Assembly (NCBI RefSeq): GCF_902859585.1
Contig: NZ_CADIJM010000001.1
Span: 496,001 to 560,000 of the forward strand
Direction: 5' to 3'
Length of the DNA: 64,000 nt
DNA from: Achromobacter animicus
Lineage (GTDB): Bacteria > Pseudomonadota > Gammaproteobacteria > Burkholderiales > Burkholderiaceae_B
The stretch's first letter is position 1. Each line of letters begins with the position of its first letter. Under the pieces are notes generated by a model. It did no database searches, was not told the origin of the DNA, and saw nothing but the letters and a program-made list of their open reading frames with translations. Both the position numbers and the translations under genes were made by a program. Shown here one piece after another: positions 1-7,840 of the stretch.

Positions 1-36
1 CACCAGCGCCGTCTTGTCTTTGATACCCAAATCCAT
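1..36 (-). CDS. Short-chain dehydrogenase (SDR), N-terminus only
   Basis: The first 36 bases read leftward as MDLGIKDKTALV and run off the left edge. This opening resembles the first beta strand of short-chain dehydrogenase/reductases, where a TG-rich NAD(P)-binding loop would follow just outside the window. The start is supported by a strong ribosome binding site (GGAGGT) ending four bases upstream of the ATG. The gene is divergent from the LysR regulator at 315, a common arrangement for a regulator and its target. Only twelve residues are visible, so the family is an inference. Confidence 0.6.
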   Translation of the reverse strand, partial: MDLGIKDKTALV

Positions 37-200
37 CTTTACCTCCGTACGTAAAAAGCCTGATCAGTCAGCGCTGAGCGCTGGCAGGCCTATCTTGACC
101 GCGTCGCGCCACCCTGCTCCTGATGGATCGCAAGGTGCGCCCTGTAGACCTCATTCTCTTGCCAAAGCGCGTCGCGGAAAAACGGAAAATTGTTGGATAT

Positions 201-221
201 ATCATTCGGTTTATGAATGAT
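201..221. promoter_or_regulatory. LysR-type operator between SDR and LysR genes
   Basis: The perfect inverted repeat ATCATTC-N7-GAATGAT lies in the 278-bp divergent region between the leftward SDR gene and the LysR gene at 315. Its core TTC-N7-GAA fits the T-N11-A box typical of LysR-family regulators. It probably binds the LysR protein encoded next to it. The rest of the region (37-314) shows no gene. Confidence 0.6.
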
Positions 222-314
222 TTGCCAGTTGCAAGGTATGTGTCTCCCAGCGTGAAAGCTGTGGGCGCGGGCAATTCCGCTATATTGGGGCCACCATTTT
301 CATGCACGAACTGA

Positions 315-1223
315 ATGAACCTGCGCCGCCTCACCCCCTCCATGTCCCTGCTGTTGGCCTTTGAAGCCAGCGCCCGCCATCTGAGCTTTACGCGAGCGGC
401 GACCGAGCTTGCGCTGACGCAAAGCGCCGTCAGCCGGCAGGTGCAGGCGCTGGAGGATCTGCTGGAAGTCGCGCTTTTTCGCCGGGAAAAGCGGCGGATT
501 GTGCTGACCGAGGCGGGCACGGGATACCAGAAAGAACTGGCCGCCGCCCTGCAGCGCATCCGCAGCGCATCGCTTCAGGCGATCTCGCATCGCACTGGCC
601 GAGGCGCCTTCCACCTGGCCGCGTTGCCCACGTTTACGGCCAAGTGGCTGATGCCCAGGCTGCACCGCTTCTATGCGCGCCATCCCGGCATTCTGGTTCA
701 CCTGCATTCACGCGTGACGCGCTTCGACCTGGATCTGGCCGGCATCGACGCCGTCATTGCCGTGGGCGATGGCGACTGGCCGGGACTGGTCCCGCATCGG
801 CTGATGAATGAACACGTCATCCCGGTCATCAGCCCCGACATCGCCGCGCGCCAGACCATCCGCAGGCCCGCAGACCTCATCCAGCACGTGCTGCTGCAAG
901 TCGCGGCCCGGCCGGCCGTGTGGCAACGCTGGTTCGAAGCCCACGGCCTGCCCGTGCGCTCGATGCGCTGGGGCGCGCAGTTTGAACTGACAACGCACCT
1001 GATCCAGGCGGTGGCGTCGGGCTTGGGCGTGGGGCTGTTGCCGACCTTCCTGGTGGAGGATGAGTTACGGCAAGGCGTGCTGGCGCCCGCATTGGATGAG
1101 GAATTCAGCACGGGCGCGGGATACTTTTTCCTTGCGTCGCCAGACAAGTTGGCCATCCCGGCGGTGGCGGCGTTTCGGGATTGGTTGCTGGATGAGAGCG
1201 CGGGGGGTGAATTCCCGCGTTGA
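315..1223 (+). CDS. LysR family transcriptional regulator, GcvA-like
   Basis: A 302-residue protein of the usual length for the LysR family. Residues about 8-65 form the winged helix-turn-helix (SFTRAATELALTQSAVSRQV is the recognition region), and about 95-295 the periplasmic-binding-protein-like effector domain. The opening RRLTPSMSLLLAFEASARH is typical of the GcvA/AmpR-like branch. It is divergent from the SDR gene at the left edge, with an inverted T-N11-A repeat between them, so it probably controls that gene and itself. The effector cannot be told from sequence. The ATG at 315 gives the normal LysR N-terminus; no strong ribosome binding site is evident. Confidence 0.9.
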   Translation: MNLRRLTPSMSLLLAFEASARHLSFTRAATELALTQSAVSRQVQALEDLLEVALFRREKRRIVLTEAGTGYQKELAAALQRIRSASLQAISHRTGRGAFHLAALPTFTAKWLMPRLHRFYARHPGILVHLHSRVTRFDLDLAGIDAVIAVGDGDWPGLVPHRLMNEHVIPVISPDIAARQTIRRPADLIQHVLLQVAARPAVWQRWFEAHGLPVRSMRWGAQFELTTHLIQAVASGLGVGLLPTFLVEDELRQGVLAPALDEEFSTGAGYFFLASPDKLAIPAVAAFRDWLLDESAGGEFPR

Positions 1224-1263
1224 TCTCAAGCGGGCCGCATCCGCGTTCACCACTATTCAACAG

Positions 1264-1284
1264 TTCAACAATCGTTGTATTATC
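1264..1284 (+). promoter_or_regulatory. Probable ArsR operator/promoter
   Basis: Just before arsR lies an imperfect dyad (TTCAACAATCGTTGTA, 1264-1279) running into an AT-rich TATTAT that could serve as a -10 element. Position and dyad form fit autorepression by an ArsR/SmtB repressor. The match is by shape only. Confidence 0.45.
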
Positions 1285-1290
1285 CGGCGC

Positions 1291-1617
1291 ATGAATGAAG
1301 AACATGCCGTGCTCGCCCTCGCCGCCTTGGCCCATTCCCAACGCCTGCGCGTATTCCGCGCCCTGGTCGTCGCCGGACAAGAAGGCCTGACCCCCAGCGT
1401 GCTTGCCGACCAGCTTGCCGTGGCGCGCAACACGTTGTCATTCCATCTGAAAGAGCTGGCGCATGCGGGACTGGTCTCCATCGAACAGCAAGGCCGCAAC
1501 CTGATCTACCGCGCCGACTTTTCCCGCATGAACGGCCTGCTGGGCTATTTGACCGAGCACTGCTGCGCGGGTGCGCCTTGCGCAGTCACCGATCGCGGCG
1601 CGTGTGAATCCTGCTGA
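1291..1617 (+). CDS. arsR: ArsR family arsenic-responsive repressor
   Basis: A 108-residue winged-helix repressor. The helix-turn-helix is around residues 33-60 (VLADQLAVARNTLSFHLKEL). The C-terminus carries Cys91, Cys92, Cys97, Cys105 and Cys108, in HCCAGAPC and ACESC. A CC-x-C group at the C-terminus resembles ArsR proteins that bind As(III) there rather than through the CxC site in the DNA-binding helix, which is absent here. The ATG at 1291 is chosen because it begins the conserved domain; upstream in-frame codons overlap the LysR gene. The next gene is an Acr3 arsenite exporter 39 bp downstream, so this is an ars operon, probably derepressed by arsenite. Confidence 0.92.
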   Translation: MNEEHAVLALAALAHSQRLRVFRALVVAGQEGLTPSVLADQLAVARNTLSFHLKELAHAGLVSIEQQGRNLIYRADFSRMNGLLGYLTEHCCAGAPCAVTDRGACESC

Positions 1618-1656
1618 CCCAGCCCCCCTACCTACCGCCCTTCTCTCCTACAGCCC

Positions 1657-2736
1657 ATGCCCTCCATCGCACCCGCCGCACGTCTGGCGCCCCAGCGCCC
1701 TTCCATGAGCGTCTTCGAGCGCTATCTCACCTTGTGGGTTGTTCTCTGTATCGTCCTGGGCGTGACATTGGGCCAGGCGGCCCCCGGCGTGTTCCAGGCC
1801 ATCGGTCGCATGGAAGTCGCCCAGGTAAATTTGCCGGTCGGCATTCTGATCTGGGTGATGATCATCCCGATGCTGCTGAAGGTGGACTTTGGCGCGCTGG
1901 ATCAGGTCAAGCAACACTGGCGTGGTATCGGCGTGACGCTGTTCATCAATTGGGCAGTCAAGCCGTTCTCCATGGCCTTTCTGGGCTGGCTGTTCATCCG
2001 CCACGTTTTCGCCGCCTGGCTGCCGGCCGACGAGCTCGACAGCTACATCGCGGGTCTGATCCTGCTTGCCGCCGCCCCGTGCACGGCAATGGTGTTCGTC
2101 TGGAGCCGGCTGACGGGCGGGGATCCGGTTTTCACGCTATCTCAGGTGGCGTTGAACGACACGATCATGGTGTTTGCCTTCGCCCCGGTGGTTGGACTGC
2201 TGCTCGGCCTGTCCGCCATCAGCGTGCCGTGGGACACGTTGCTGGTTTCCGTTGGGCTGTACATCGTGGTGCCGGTCATCCTGGCACAGGTGTGGCGCCG
2301 CGCGTTGCTGCGGCGCAGTCAGGCGGCGTTCGATGCCGCGTTAGCGCGGATCGGTCCGTTCTCGATGGCCGCCCTGCTGCTGACGCTGGTCCTGCTGTTC
2401 GCGTTTCAGGGCGAAGCCATCATCGGGCAGCCCTTGGTGATAGCGATGCTGGCGGTGCCCATTCTGATCCAGGTGTTCTTCAATTCCGGCCTGGCGTACT
2501 GGCTCAACCGGCGCGTCGGTGAAAAGCACAGCATCGCGTGCCCGTCCGCGCTGATCGGCGCGTCCAACTTCTTCGAACTCGCGGTCGCAGCTGCGATCAG
2601 CCTGTTTGGCTTTCAGTCCGGGGCGGCGCTGGCAACGGTGGTCGGCGTGCTGATCGAGGTCCCCGTCATGCTGCTCGTCGTGCGGATCGTGAATCGGAGC
2701 AAGGGCTGGTACGAAGCCGGCGCCGCGCGCAACTGA
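1657..2736 (+). CDS. acr3: Acr3 family arsenite efflux transporter
   Basis: A 359-residue inner-membrane protein with about ten hydrophobic segments, matching the Acr3 (BASS superfamily) arsenite exporter. The two family landmarks are present: Cys142 in AAAPCTAMVFVW of the fourth segment and Glu307 in GASNFFELAV of the ninth. It expels As(III) using the proton motive force. It follows arsR by 39 bp and is probably co-transcribed. The ATG at 1657 has a weak ribosome binding site; Met17 (1705, MSVFERYLTLW) is an alternative start that better fits the family length. The gene is followed by an arsC remnant, so arsenate reduction must come from elsewhere. Confidence 0.93.
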   Translation: MPSIAPAARLAPQRPSMSVFERYLTLWVVLCIVLGVTLGQAAPGVFQAIGRMEVAQVNLPVGILIWVMIIPMLLKVDFGALDQVKQHWRGIGVTLFINWAVKPFSMAFLGWLFIRHVFAAWLPADELDSYIAGLILLAAAPCTAMVFVWSRLTGGDPVFTLSQVALNDTIMVFAFAPVVGLLLGLSAISVPWDTLLVSVGLYIVVPVILAQVWRRALLRRSQAAFDAALARIGPFSMAALLLTLVLLFAFQGEAIIGQPLVIAMLAVPILIQVFFNSGLAYWLNRRVGEKHSIACPSALIGASNFFELAVAAAISLFGFQSGAALATVVGVLIEVPVMLLVVRIVNRSKGWYEAGAARN

Positions 2737-2761
2737 CGCTGCGATGGCCATCGGACATGCC

Positions 2762-2872
2762 ATGAGTTCGATCACGATCAATCACAACCCTGCTTGCGGA
2801 ACCTCCCGCAAAGTCCTTGCGCTCATTCGCAACAGCGGCGAAGCCCCCACCATCGTCTGGCCCGGACGATAG
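2762..2872 (+). pseudogene. arsC: Truncated arsC (arsenate reductase) remnant
   Basis: Reading from the ATG at 2762 gives MSSITINHNPACGTSRKVLA and then LIRNSGEAPTI, closely matching the N-terminus of glutaredoxin-coupled ArsC, including the catalytic Cys12 in the CGTSR loop. Homology stops at about residue 31, followed by VWPGR and a TAG at 2870. Full ArsC is about 140 residues and needs downstream arginines for oxyanion binding, so a 36-residue piece should be inactive. It sits 25 bp after acr3 in the same direction, exactly where arsC is expected in an arsR-acr3-arsC operon. The oppositely oriented HAD gene ends 23 bp further on, so the deletion joint probably lies near 2855. Confidence 0.85.
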
Positions 2873-2895
2873 GCGCCGCCGCCCTCCGCTGCGGA

Positions 2896-3921
2896 TCACT
2901 GCCAATCCTGCGCGTAGATCCGCTTCCACTCCTTCTCCATATCGACGACCGTCCATCCACTGGCCCGCACCGCGTCCAGGGCCTTGTCCAGACGACCGAC
3001 GCTCGAATCCCGGTCGTAGGCCCATTCGCGCTTGGCGTCGGTGTGGTGAACGATGCCGCCGAACCGCTTGCCCGGCCCGGCGGTGGTCCATTGCAGCATC
3101 TGCAGGTCGCCGTCCGAGTTGCCGAAGGCCAGTATGGGACGCTTGCCGATGTGACGCTGGATGGCCACGGGTTTGCCGGGGCCGTCGTCGTTGAAGTCCA
3201 GCTTCGGCAACCGCATCAGCGCGTACCCGTTGCCGCTTGCCACGAATTCGCTGCCGAACGCCGTGCCGATGACCTGTTCCGGCGGGATGCCGTAGGCCTT
3301 CTGCGTCCAGGCCCGCATGAACTCGGTTTCGCCGCCCGACACGATGTAGGTCTTGAAGCCGCGCGCGCGCAGGTAATCCAGCAGCTCCCGCATCGGCACG
3401 TACGTCATGCTGTCGTACGGCAGTTTGGTGCGCGGATGGCGCGCGGTTTGCAGCCACTGATCGACGCGCTGCGTGTATTGCGCGACGGGCATGCCGGTGT
3501 TGGTCGCCAACACGATTTCCATCATGCCGCGCTCGCCGGACTTGGCCACCGCGGCATGATCGTTCTGCAGCACCGCCATGAACGGCTGACGCGTGGCCCA
3601 GTCCGGATGCGATGGCGCCAGCGCGTGGACCTCGTCCATCGAGAACATCACCTGGAAGTAGATCGGCTTTTCGCTCCACAGCGTGCCGTCGTTGTCGAAC
3701 ACGGCGATACGATCTTCCTCGGGCACGAAGTCCGGGCTGCCCGGTTCGGTGACTGCCTTCACGAACGCGACGATGGCCACACGGGATGGCCCGTCGGTCC
3801 AGGACGCCAACTCCGCCTGCTTCTGGCGGTCGGACGCGGCGCAGCCGGCCAGCAGGCACACGATGCAGAGCCACATCCTGGCTAGCCGCCGCATGGAGCG
3901 ATATTGAATCGAAGCTTGCAT
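2896..3921 (-). CDS. HAD-superfamily phosphatase, predicted lipoprotein
   Basis: A 341-residue exported hydrolase. The N-terminal signal ends in a lipobox (CLLAGC, Cys27), so it should be lipid-anchored in the envelope. HAD motif I is FDNDGTLW (nucleophile Asp76, acid/base Asp78), motif II is the serine in YIVSGGETEF, and the late metal-binding motif is AFGNSDGDLQML. The helical cap between motifs I and II resembles phosphoserine phosphatase-like members. The start at 3921 is preceded by GGGAGA. It is the last gene of a leftward series with an exported FGE, a TPR protein and a DUF4239 protein, divergent from a sulfatase. The substrate is unknown; a periplasmic phosphomonoester is plausible. 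Confidence 0.85.
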   Translation of the reverse strand: MQASIQYRSMRRLARMWLCIVCLLAGCAASDRQKQAELASWTDGPSRVAIVAFVKAVTEPGSPDFVPEEDRIAVFDNDGTLWSEKPIYFQVMFSMDEVHALAPSHPDWATRQPFMAVLQNDHAAVAKSGERGMMEIVLATNTGMPVAQYTQRVDQWLQTARHPRTKLPYDSMTYVPMRELLDYLRARGFKTYIVSGGETEFMRAWTQKAYGIPPEQVIGTAFGSEFVASGNGYALMRLPKLDFNDDGPGKPVAIQRHIGKRPILAFGNSDGDLQMLQWTTAGPGKRFGGIVHHTDAKREWAYDRDSSVGRLDKALDAVRASGWTVVDMEKEWKRIYAQDWQ

Positions 3922-4006
3922 GACGATCTCCCGAGCGCGCGCATGGCGCGGTGGTGACATCCTTTGAACGATTTCCCCTGTCCGCGCCCCGCACGGCGAA
4001 CAGGCG

Positions 4007-5149
4007 TCAACGGCTGGCGATGCTGCCTTGAGACGCCTGCGCCGCCTTCCACTGCTGCGGTGTCATGACGGTGCGAAAGCCGATATGCGACATGGGGTTG
4101 AGCGGGTCCGTGCCGCGCCGCGCGCTGGCGCGGTAGCTGATGCAATACGTGTCGCTGCAAAGAAAGGATCCGCCGCGGGTCACGCGCTTGGGCGCCGACA
4201 CGGGCGTGCCGCCGTCGTCGGGATCAAAGCTGTCGGCGGGTCCGGCCGGGTCCTGCGGCGGCTGGCGGTACTGCGCCTGAAACTTGAAGGCATCCGCGCG
4301 ATACCAGTCCGACGTCCATTGCCAGACGTTCCCCGCCATGTCGTACAGGCCATAGCCGTTGGGGGCGAAGCTGCCTACCGGCGTGGTGCCGACCTGCACC
4401 TTTTCATCCTTGACGACGGGAAACGGCTGCGGCTGCCGGGTGTCCCAGATGTTGGCCATCGCCTTGCCCTGCGGAAGCAGCTCGTTGCCCCACGTATACG
4501 TAGCCTGCTCCAGGCCGCCCCGCGCGGCGAACTCCCACTCGGCCTCCGTCGGCAGCCGCTTGCCCGCCCACGTGGCGTAGGCTTGCGCATCCGCGTAAGA
4601 CACCTGCACGACCGGGTGATCGTCCTTGCCGTCGATGTTGCTGCCCGGCCCCTCGGGGTGCCGCCAGTTTGCGCCCGGAACAAAGCGCCACCAGCGCGAA
4701 TAGTCGCGCAGCGACACCTCGGTCTCCGTGCCGGTGAACACCATGGCGCCCGCCTGCAAGGCGCTGTCGTCCGGACGCGGCGTGCCAGCCGGAAGCTGGA
4801 CACGCAGGTCTTCCCAGCGTGGTTTCTGCTCGGCGGTCGTCACATAGCCTGTCGCCTCGACGAAGCGGCGGAACTGCGCGTTGGTGACGTCGTGCACGTC
4901 CATCCAGAACCCGCTGACGCGCACTTTGTGCGCCGGGCGCTCGTTCGGCTGGGACATCTGGTGGTCGTTGCCCATCAGGAATTCGTTGCCGGGTATCCAG
5001 GCCATCGCCGCCGGTCCCTGCTTGCCGTCTCCCAACGTGATGACGTGCGGCCCCGCCGGTGGCGCGGAGACCACGACATACGCGCCGATCGCGCCTGTCG
5101 CGCCCAGTATTGCCACCAACGCCAACCCGATCTTCGCGTGCTTTTTCAT
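4007..5149 (-). CDS. Formylglycine-generating enzyme, exported/membrane-anchored (SUMF1 family)
   Basis: A 380-residue protein of the FGE-sulfatase (SUMF1) fold. The catalytic pair is present: Cys331 and Cys336 in GGSFLCSDTYCISYRASAR, with the C-x4-C spacing of true copper-dependent aerobic FGEs, followed by GFRTV near the C-terminus. Other family signatures are EFLMG, TNAQFRRFVEATGY, RLPTEAEWEFAARGG and NVWQWTSDWY. FGE converts a Cys in the CxPxR motif of sulfatases to formylglycine. Residues 7-30 are a hydrophobic signal or anchor, so the enzyme is predicted to face the periplasm. A Cys-type sulfatase lies at 7841 and is the obvious client. The ATG at 5149 is preceded by AAGGAGAA. Confidence 0.9.
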   Translation of the reverse strand: MKKHAKIGLALVAILGATGAIGAYVVVSAPPAGPHVITLGDGKQGPAAMAWIPGNEFLMGNDHQMSQPNERPAHKVRVSGFWMDVHDVTNAQFRRFVEATGYVTTAEQKPRWEDLRVQLPAGTPRPDDSALQAGAMVFTGTETEVSLRDYSRWWRFVPGANWRHPEGPGSNIDGKDDHPVVQVSYADAQAYATWAGKRLPTEAEWEFAARGGLEQATYTWGNELLPQGKAMANIWDTRQPQPFPVVKDEKVQVGTTPVGSFAPNGYGLYDMAGNVWQWTSDWYRADAFKFQAQYRQPPQDPAGPADSFDPDDGGTPVSAPKRVTRGGSFLCSDTYCISYRASARRGTDPLNPMSHIGFRTVMTPQQWKAAQASQGSIASR

Positions 5150-5204
5150 GCGCGTTCTCCTTGAAGAGAATCCTTTCGCAATGCAGGCGTATCTTTTGAT
5201 GCCG

Positions 5205-6527
5205 TTACAGCGCCGCAGCCCGCGAGGCCAGCTTGCGGTTGCCCTCGCTGTTGGGCTTGAGACTCATGCGTTCGGCGGTCAGCACCTTCGCAAGCGACCG
5301 CGCGCCACCACGCAGCGCCGCCTCGACCAGCGTCAGCGCCAACACGTCGCGCTGGGCGTGGCTGCCGCCGAACCGGTGCGCAATCAGGCGCACGTCGCGC
5401 AACAGATCCGCGGCCAATGCGTAGTCTTTGCGCGTGAAGGCCACCAGCGCGTGCGCCACCGGCAGCCCCACGTCGCGCGTCATCATCGCGTTGGTGCCGG
5501 CGCCCTGAGCGGCGGCTTCCATGGATTCGATCAACGACTGTGCCGCTGCCCCGTCGCCGGCGCCCAGGTAGGCCATCAACGCATGCACATCGTTAAAGGC
5601 GTAGTAGCCCGTGCCGCCGCGCGCCTGCCAGACTTCGGCAAGCTGCCGCCACCGCCAATCGACATCGATCCCACGCAGCAACAGGCGCCACAGCATGGCC
5701 GACGCGTCGATCAGGTCAAGCACCTGCCCGGTGGATGTTTCGCGCAGCCGGTCGTCGTACATGGCAAGCACTTCGGCGATGTCCTCGCGGTCGAGGTGGA
5801 ACAGGGCCAGGTGCCACCAGTTGTGGATGGACAGCATGTTGTCGCTGGACCAGTCGTCGCGCCGGCCGTTCAGCCAGGCAATGCCCTCGTCCACCCTGCC
5901 CTGCATTTCCAGCACATGAGCCACCGCGTGCACGGCCCACGGATCGCGGGGGTTCAGGTCCAGCGCGCGGCGGCCCTGGGCCTCCGCTGCGGCATAGAGA
6001 TTGGTCTCTTCCAGCCCGAAGGCGTGCATGCCCAGCACGTAGCCGTAGTCGGGCATCTTGCAGGTCCACGCGGGCAGAATGCCGGCCACGCGGTCGCGCA
6101 ACATGGCCGAGCGGCCAAGCAGGAAGTCGCCGATGTGGCCCACCTGCAGCGCCAGGGTGTCGTGCGGGTAATCCGCAAGGATGTCAGCGTAGCGCCGCAA
6201 CGCGGTAGAGAAATTGCCGTCGAGCCAGGCGCGCGCCGCCGCCGTATGACGGCGCTCGCGATCATTGGCGATATCGACGAGTGCTTCGGCAGCCTCAACG
6301 CTTTCGCGTAGCAGCGGTTCGACGCACTTGTCGCTGGCGGTGATCATCATGCCTGCGCGCAGCAGGTGGCCCATGACGAAGACGGGGTCTTCGGAAAGCG
6401 CCCCGTCGATGATGCCCAAGGGATCGCCGTAATAGCCGTGGAACAAGCTTTGCGCCTGTTCGTATGCGGCCATCGACGCCGGTTCATCGCTGGAAACGGG
6501 ATTGCCCCGCACATCGCTCAGCGCCAT
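5205..6527 (-). CDS. Tetratricopeptide repeat protein (TTC38-like)
   Basis: A 440-residue soluble alpha-helical protein with no signal peptide. The pattern of paired helices (for example AQGRRALDLNPRDPWAVHAV and HVLEMQGRVDEGIAWL) is that of degenerate TPR repeats, and the whole resembles the TTC38 family found from bacteria to animals, whose biochemical role is not established. The start at 6527 (MALSDVRGNP) is chosen over an earlier in-frame ATG because GGGAGA lies just upstream. It is 55 bp upstream of the FGE gene in the same direction, so the two may be co-transcribed. A cytoplasmic scaffold role is a guess. Confidence 0.75.
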   Translation of the reverse strand: MALSDVRGNPVSSDEPASMAAYEQAQSLFHGYYGDPLGIIDGALSEDPVFVMGHLLRAGMMITASDKCVEPLLRESVEAAEALVDIANDRERRHTAAARAWLDGNFSTALRRYADILADYPHDTLALQVGHIGDFLLGRSAMLRDRVAGILPAWTCKMPDYGYVLGMHAFGLEETNLYAAAEAQGRRALDLNPRDPWAVHAVAHVLEMQGRVDEGIAWLNGRRDDWSSDNMLSIHNWWHLALFHLDREDIAEVLAMYDDRLRETSTGQVLDLIDASAMLWRLLLRGIDVDWRWRQLAEVWQARGGTGYYAFNDVHALMAYLGAGDGAAAQSLIESMEAAAQGAGTNAMMTRDVGLPVAHALVAFTRKDYALAADLLRDVRLIAHRFGGSHAQRDVLALTLVEAALRGGARSLAKVLTAERMSLKPNSEGNRKLASRAAAL

Positions 6528-6671
6528 GGTGATCTCCCAAAGGGCCGGCCCGCGACGGGCTTCGGAAATATAAGCACGGATGCCGTGTGCCGGCAAAACG
6601 CAACTGCGCTAGTGCGACTGCACCGAGTTCGCGGGTATGGGCATACGCCCGCGCTTACCGCAGCCTCGGCG

Positions 6672-7457
6672 TCACGGGCGGGAAGACGGCGGGTCAACCA
6701 TCGCCTGGCGTTGCGACACCAGCAACGCGTCGCTCTGGTCGATGCGTATCGTGCCGATTCGTGGAAATTCAAAGTCGATGATGATGTACAGCGCCGCGGT
6801 CATGACCAGCGCGTAGATCAGCTCGTGCAGTAGCGTCCCCCGTTGCGTTGCGGCCAGCTTCACGCCCACCAGCCCGGCGCAGATCAGCGCAAGAAACCCC
6901 AGGAAAACGTAGGCCGCCATGGGCGGATGCACCTTCTGGGCGGCGACAAGCGCGGTCGCCGCATCGAACATGTCATTCACTGCCTGCACGTACGAGGCCG
7001 CCAGCGGCGGCGCAACATCGTCCCGCGCCGCCCCGACGGAGGCCCGCCAGATGTCCATTTGCAGCGCGCTGGCCTTGGCCGCAATTCCGGTCCGCGCATC
7101 CAGATCGGCGACATGGCGTTCATAAAGGATCCGTTGATCGACGTAGTGGCGAAATTGCGCCCGCAGCGCCGGCTGCGCAGCGGGAGGCAGCAGATCAACC
7201 CGCAGCCATGCCGTGCCGATGGCGTTGACTTCCTGGATCAAGAGATCGCGCCGGTCCGACATACGCTGCGCCGCGCCCGAGAACGTAAACGCGACCAGCA
7301 GCCCCAGCAGCGCAAACACCGATGCCTCGATCGCCGCCACCCCTGCCCCGCCGTTCTCCTCAAGTTTTCTGCCCAATCGCTTGCCCAATGCGATAGCGCC
7401 AAACAGCGCCACAAAGAACGCCGCCGCCAAGCCTGCCAGGAGAAACGAGTAGTCCAT
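6672..7457 (-). CDS. DUF4239 (bestrophin-like) membrane protein
   Basis: A 261-residue membrane protein with two N-terminal hydrophobic segments (about residues 4-24 and 41-60), a central helical region with many Asp/Arg residues (about 65-175), and two C-terminal hydrophobic segments (about 185-205 and 212-230). This is the layout of the DUF4239 family, sometimes called bestrophin-like. Function is unproven; channel activity is only suggested by the family name. The start MDYSFLLAGL at 7457 is supported by GAGG upstream; the longer in-frame extension is low-complexity. It heads the leftward cluster, 384 bp from the divergent sulfatase. Confidence 0.75.
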   Translation of the reverse strand: MDYSFLLAGLAAAFFVALFGAIALGKRLGRKLEENGGAGVAAIEASVFALLGLLVAFTFSGAAQRMSDRRDLLIQEVNAIGTAWLRVDLLPPAAQPALRAQFRHYVDQRILYERHVADLDARTGIAAKASALQMDIWRASVGAARDDVAPPLAASYVQAVNDMFDAATALVAAQKVHPPMAAYVFLGFLALICAGLVGVKLAATQRGTLLHELIYALVMTAALYIIIDFEFPRIGTIRIDQSDALLVSQRQAMVDPPSSRP

Positions 7458-7698
7458 GGGAACCTCGCGTGTGCAATTACCGGAGGAACGTGCGAGCGGT
7501 ACGCTGGCGCGTCCGGAACGCATCAACGATAAGAGCAACGCGCGCGGGCTGGCAATCGCGCAAGCGCAGCCAACGCGTGATACAGCCGTGCCGGTCCGTG
7601 TTGACCAATGCGGCGCACGCATGCAAGCGCATTGCAGAATCTCGTTGACAGGCGGGTAAGGAAGATGAAAATTATTGCAGTTCAAATCCCGCGGACTC

Positions 7699-7754
7699 CG
7701 CGTCCCGGACTACGCGTCCCGGACTGCGCGTCCCGGACTGCGCGTCCCGGATTG
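7699..7754. repeat. Four tandem 14-bp repeats
   Basis: Four head-to-tail copies of the unit CGCGTCCCGGACTG occupy 7699-7754. The second and third are identical; the first ends in TA and the fourth has ATT in place of ACT. A partial copy (GCGGACTC) precedes the array. The unit length of 14 is not a multiple of three and no gene crosses it. It lies 90-140 bp upstream of the sulfatase start. It could be a multi-copy protein-binding site or simply slippage-generated sequence. Confidence 0.8.
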
Positions 7755-7782
7755 AACACCCCCAAGTACGTAGGCCAATGTG

Positions 7783-7811
7783 AACCGCACGGTTTGCAGC
7801 TTCGTGCGGTT
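7783..7811. promoter_or_regulatory. Inverted repeat in sulfatase leader
   Basis: AACCGCACG and CGTGCGGTT form perfect 9-bp arms around an 11-base spacer, ending 20 bp before the sulfatase ribosome binding site (GGAG, 7831-7834). It could be a repressor operator or a hairpin in the 5' untranslated mRNA. Confidence 0.55.
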
Positions 7812-7840
7812 GATTTCACTCTCACACGACGGAGTTGAAA

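Larger units (their letters stand above)
7458..7840. other. Divergent intergenic region before the sulfatase
   Basis: This 383-bp stretch separates the leftward DUF4239 gene from the rightward sulfatase. I see no credible gene. It holds a short tandem repeat (7699-7754) and a perfect 9-bp inverted repeat (7783-7811), annotated separately; promoters for both directions should lie here. Confidence 0.6.
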
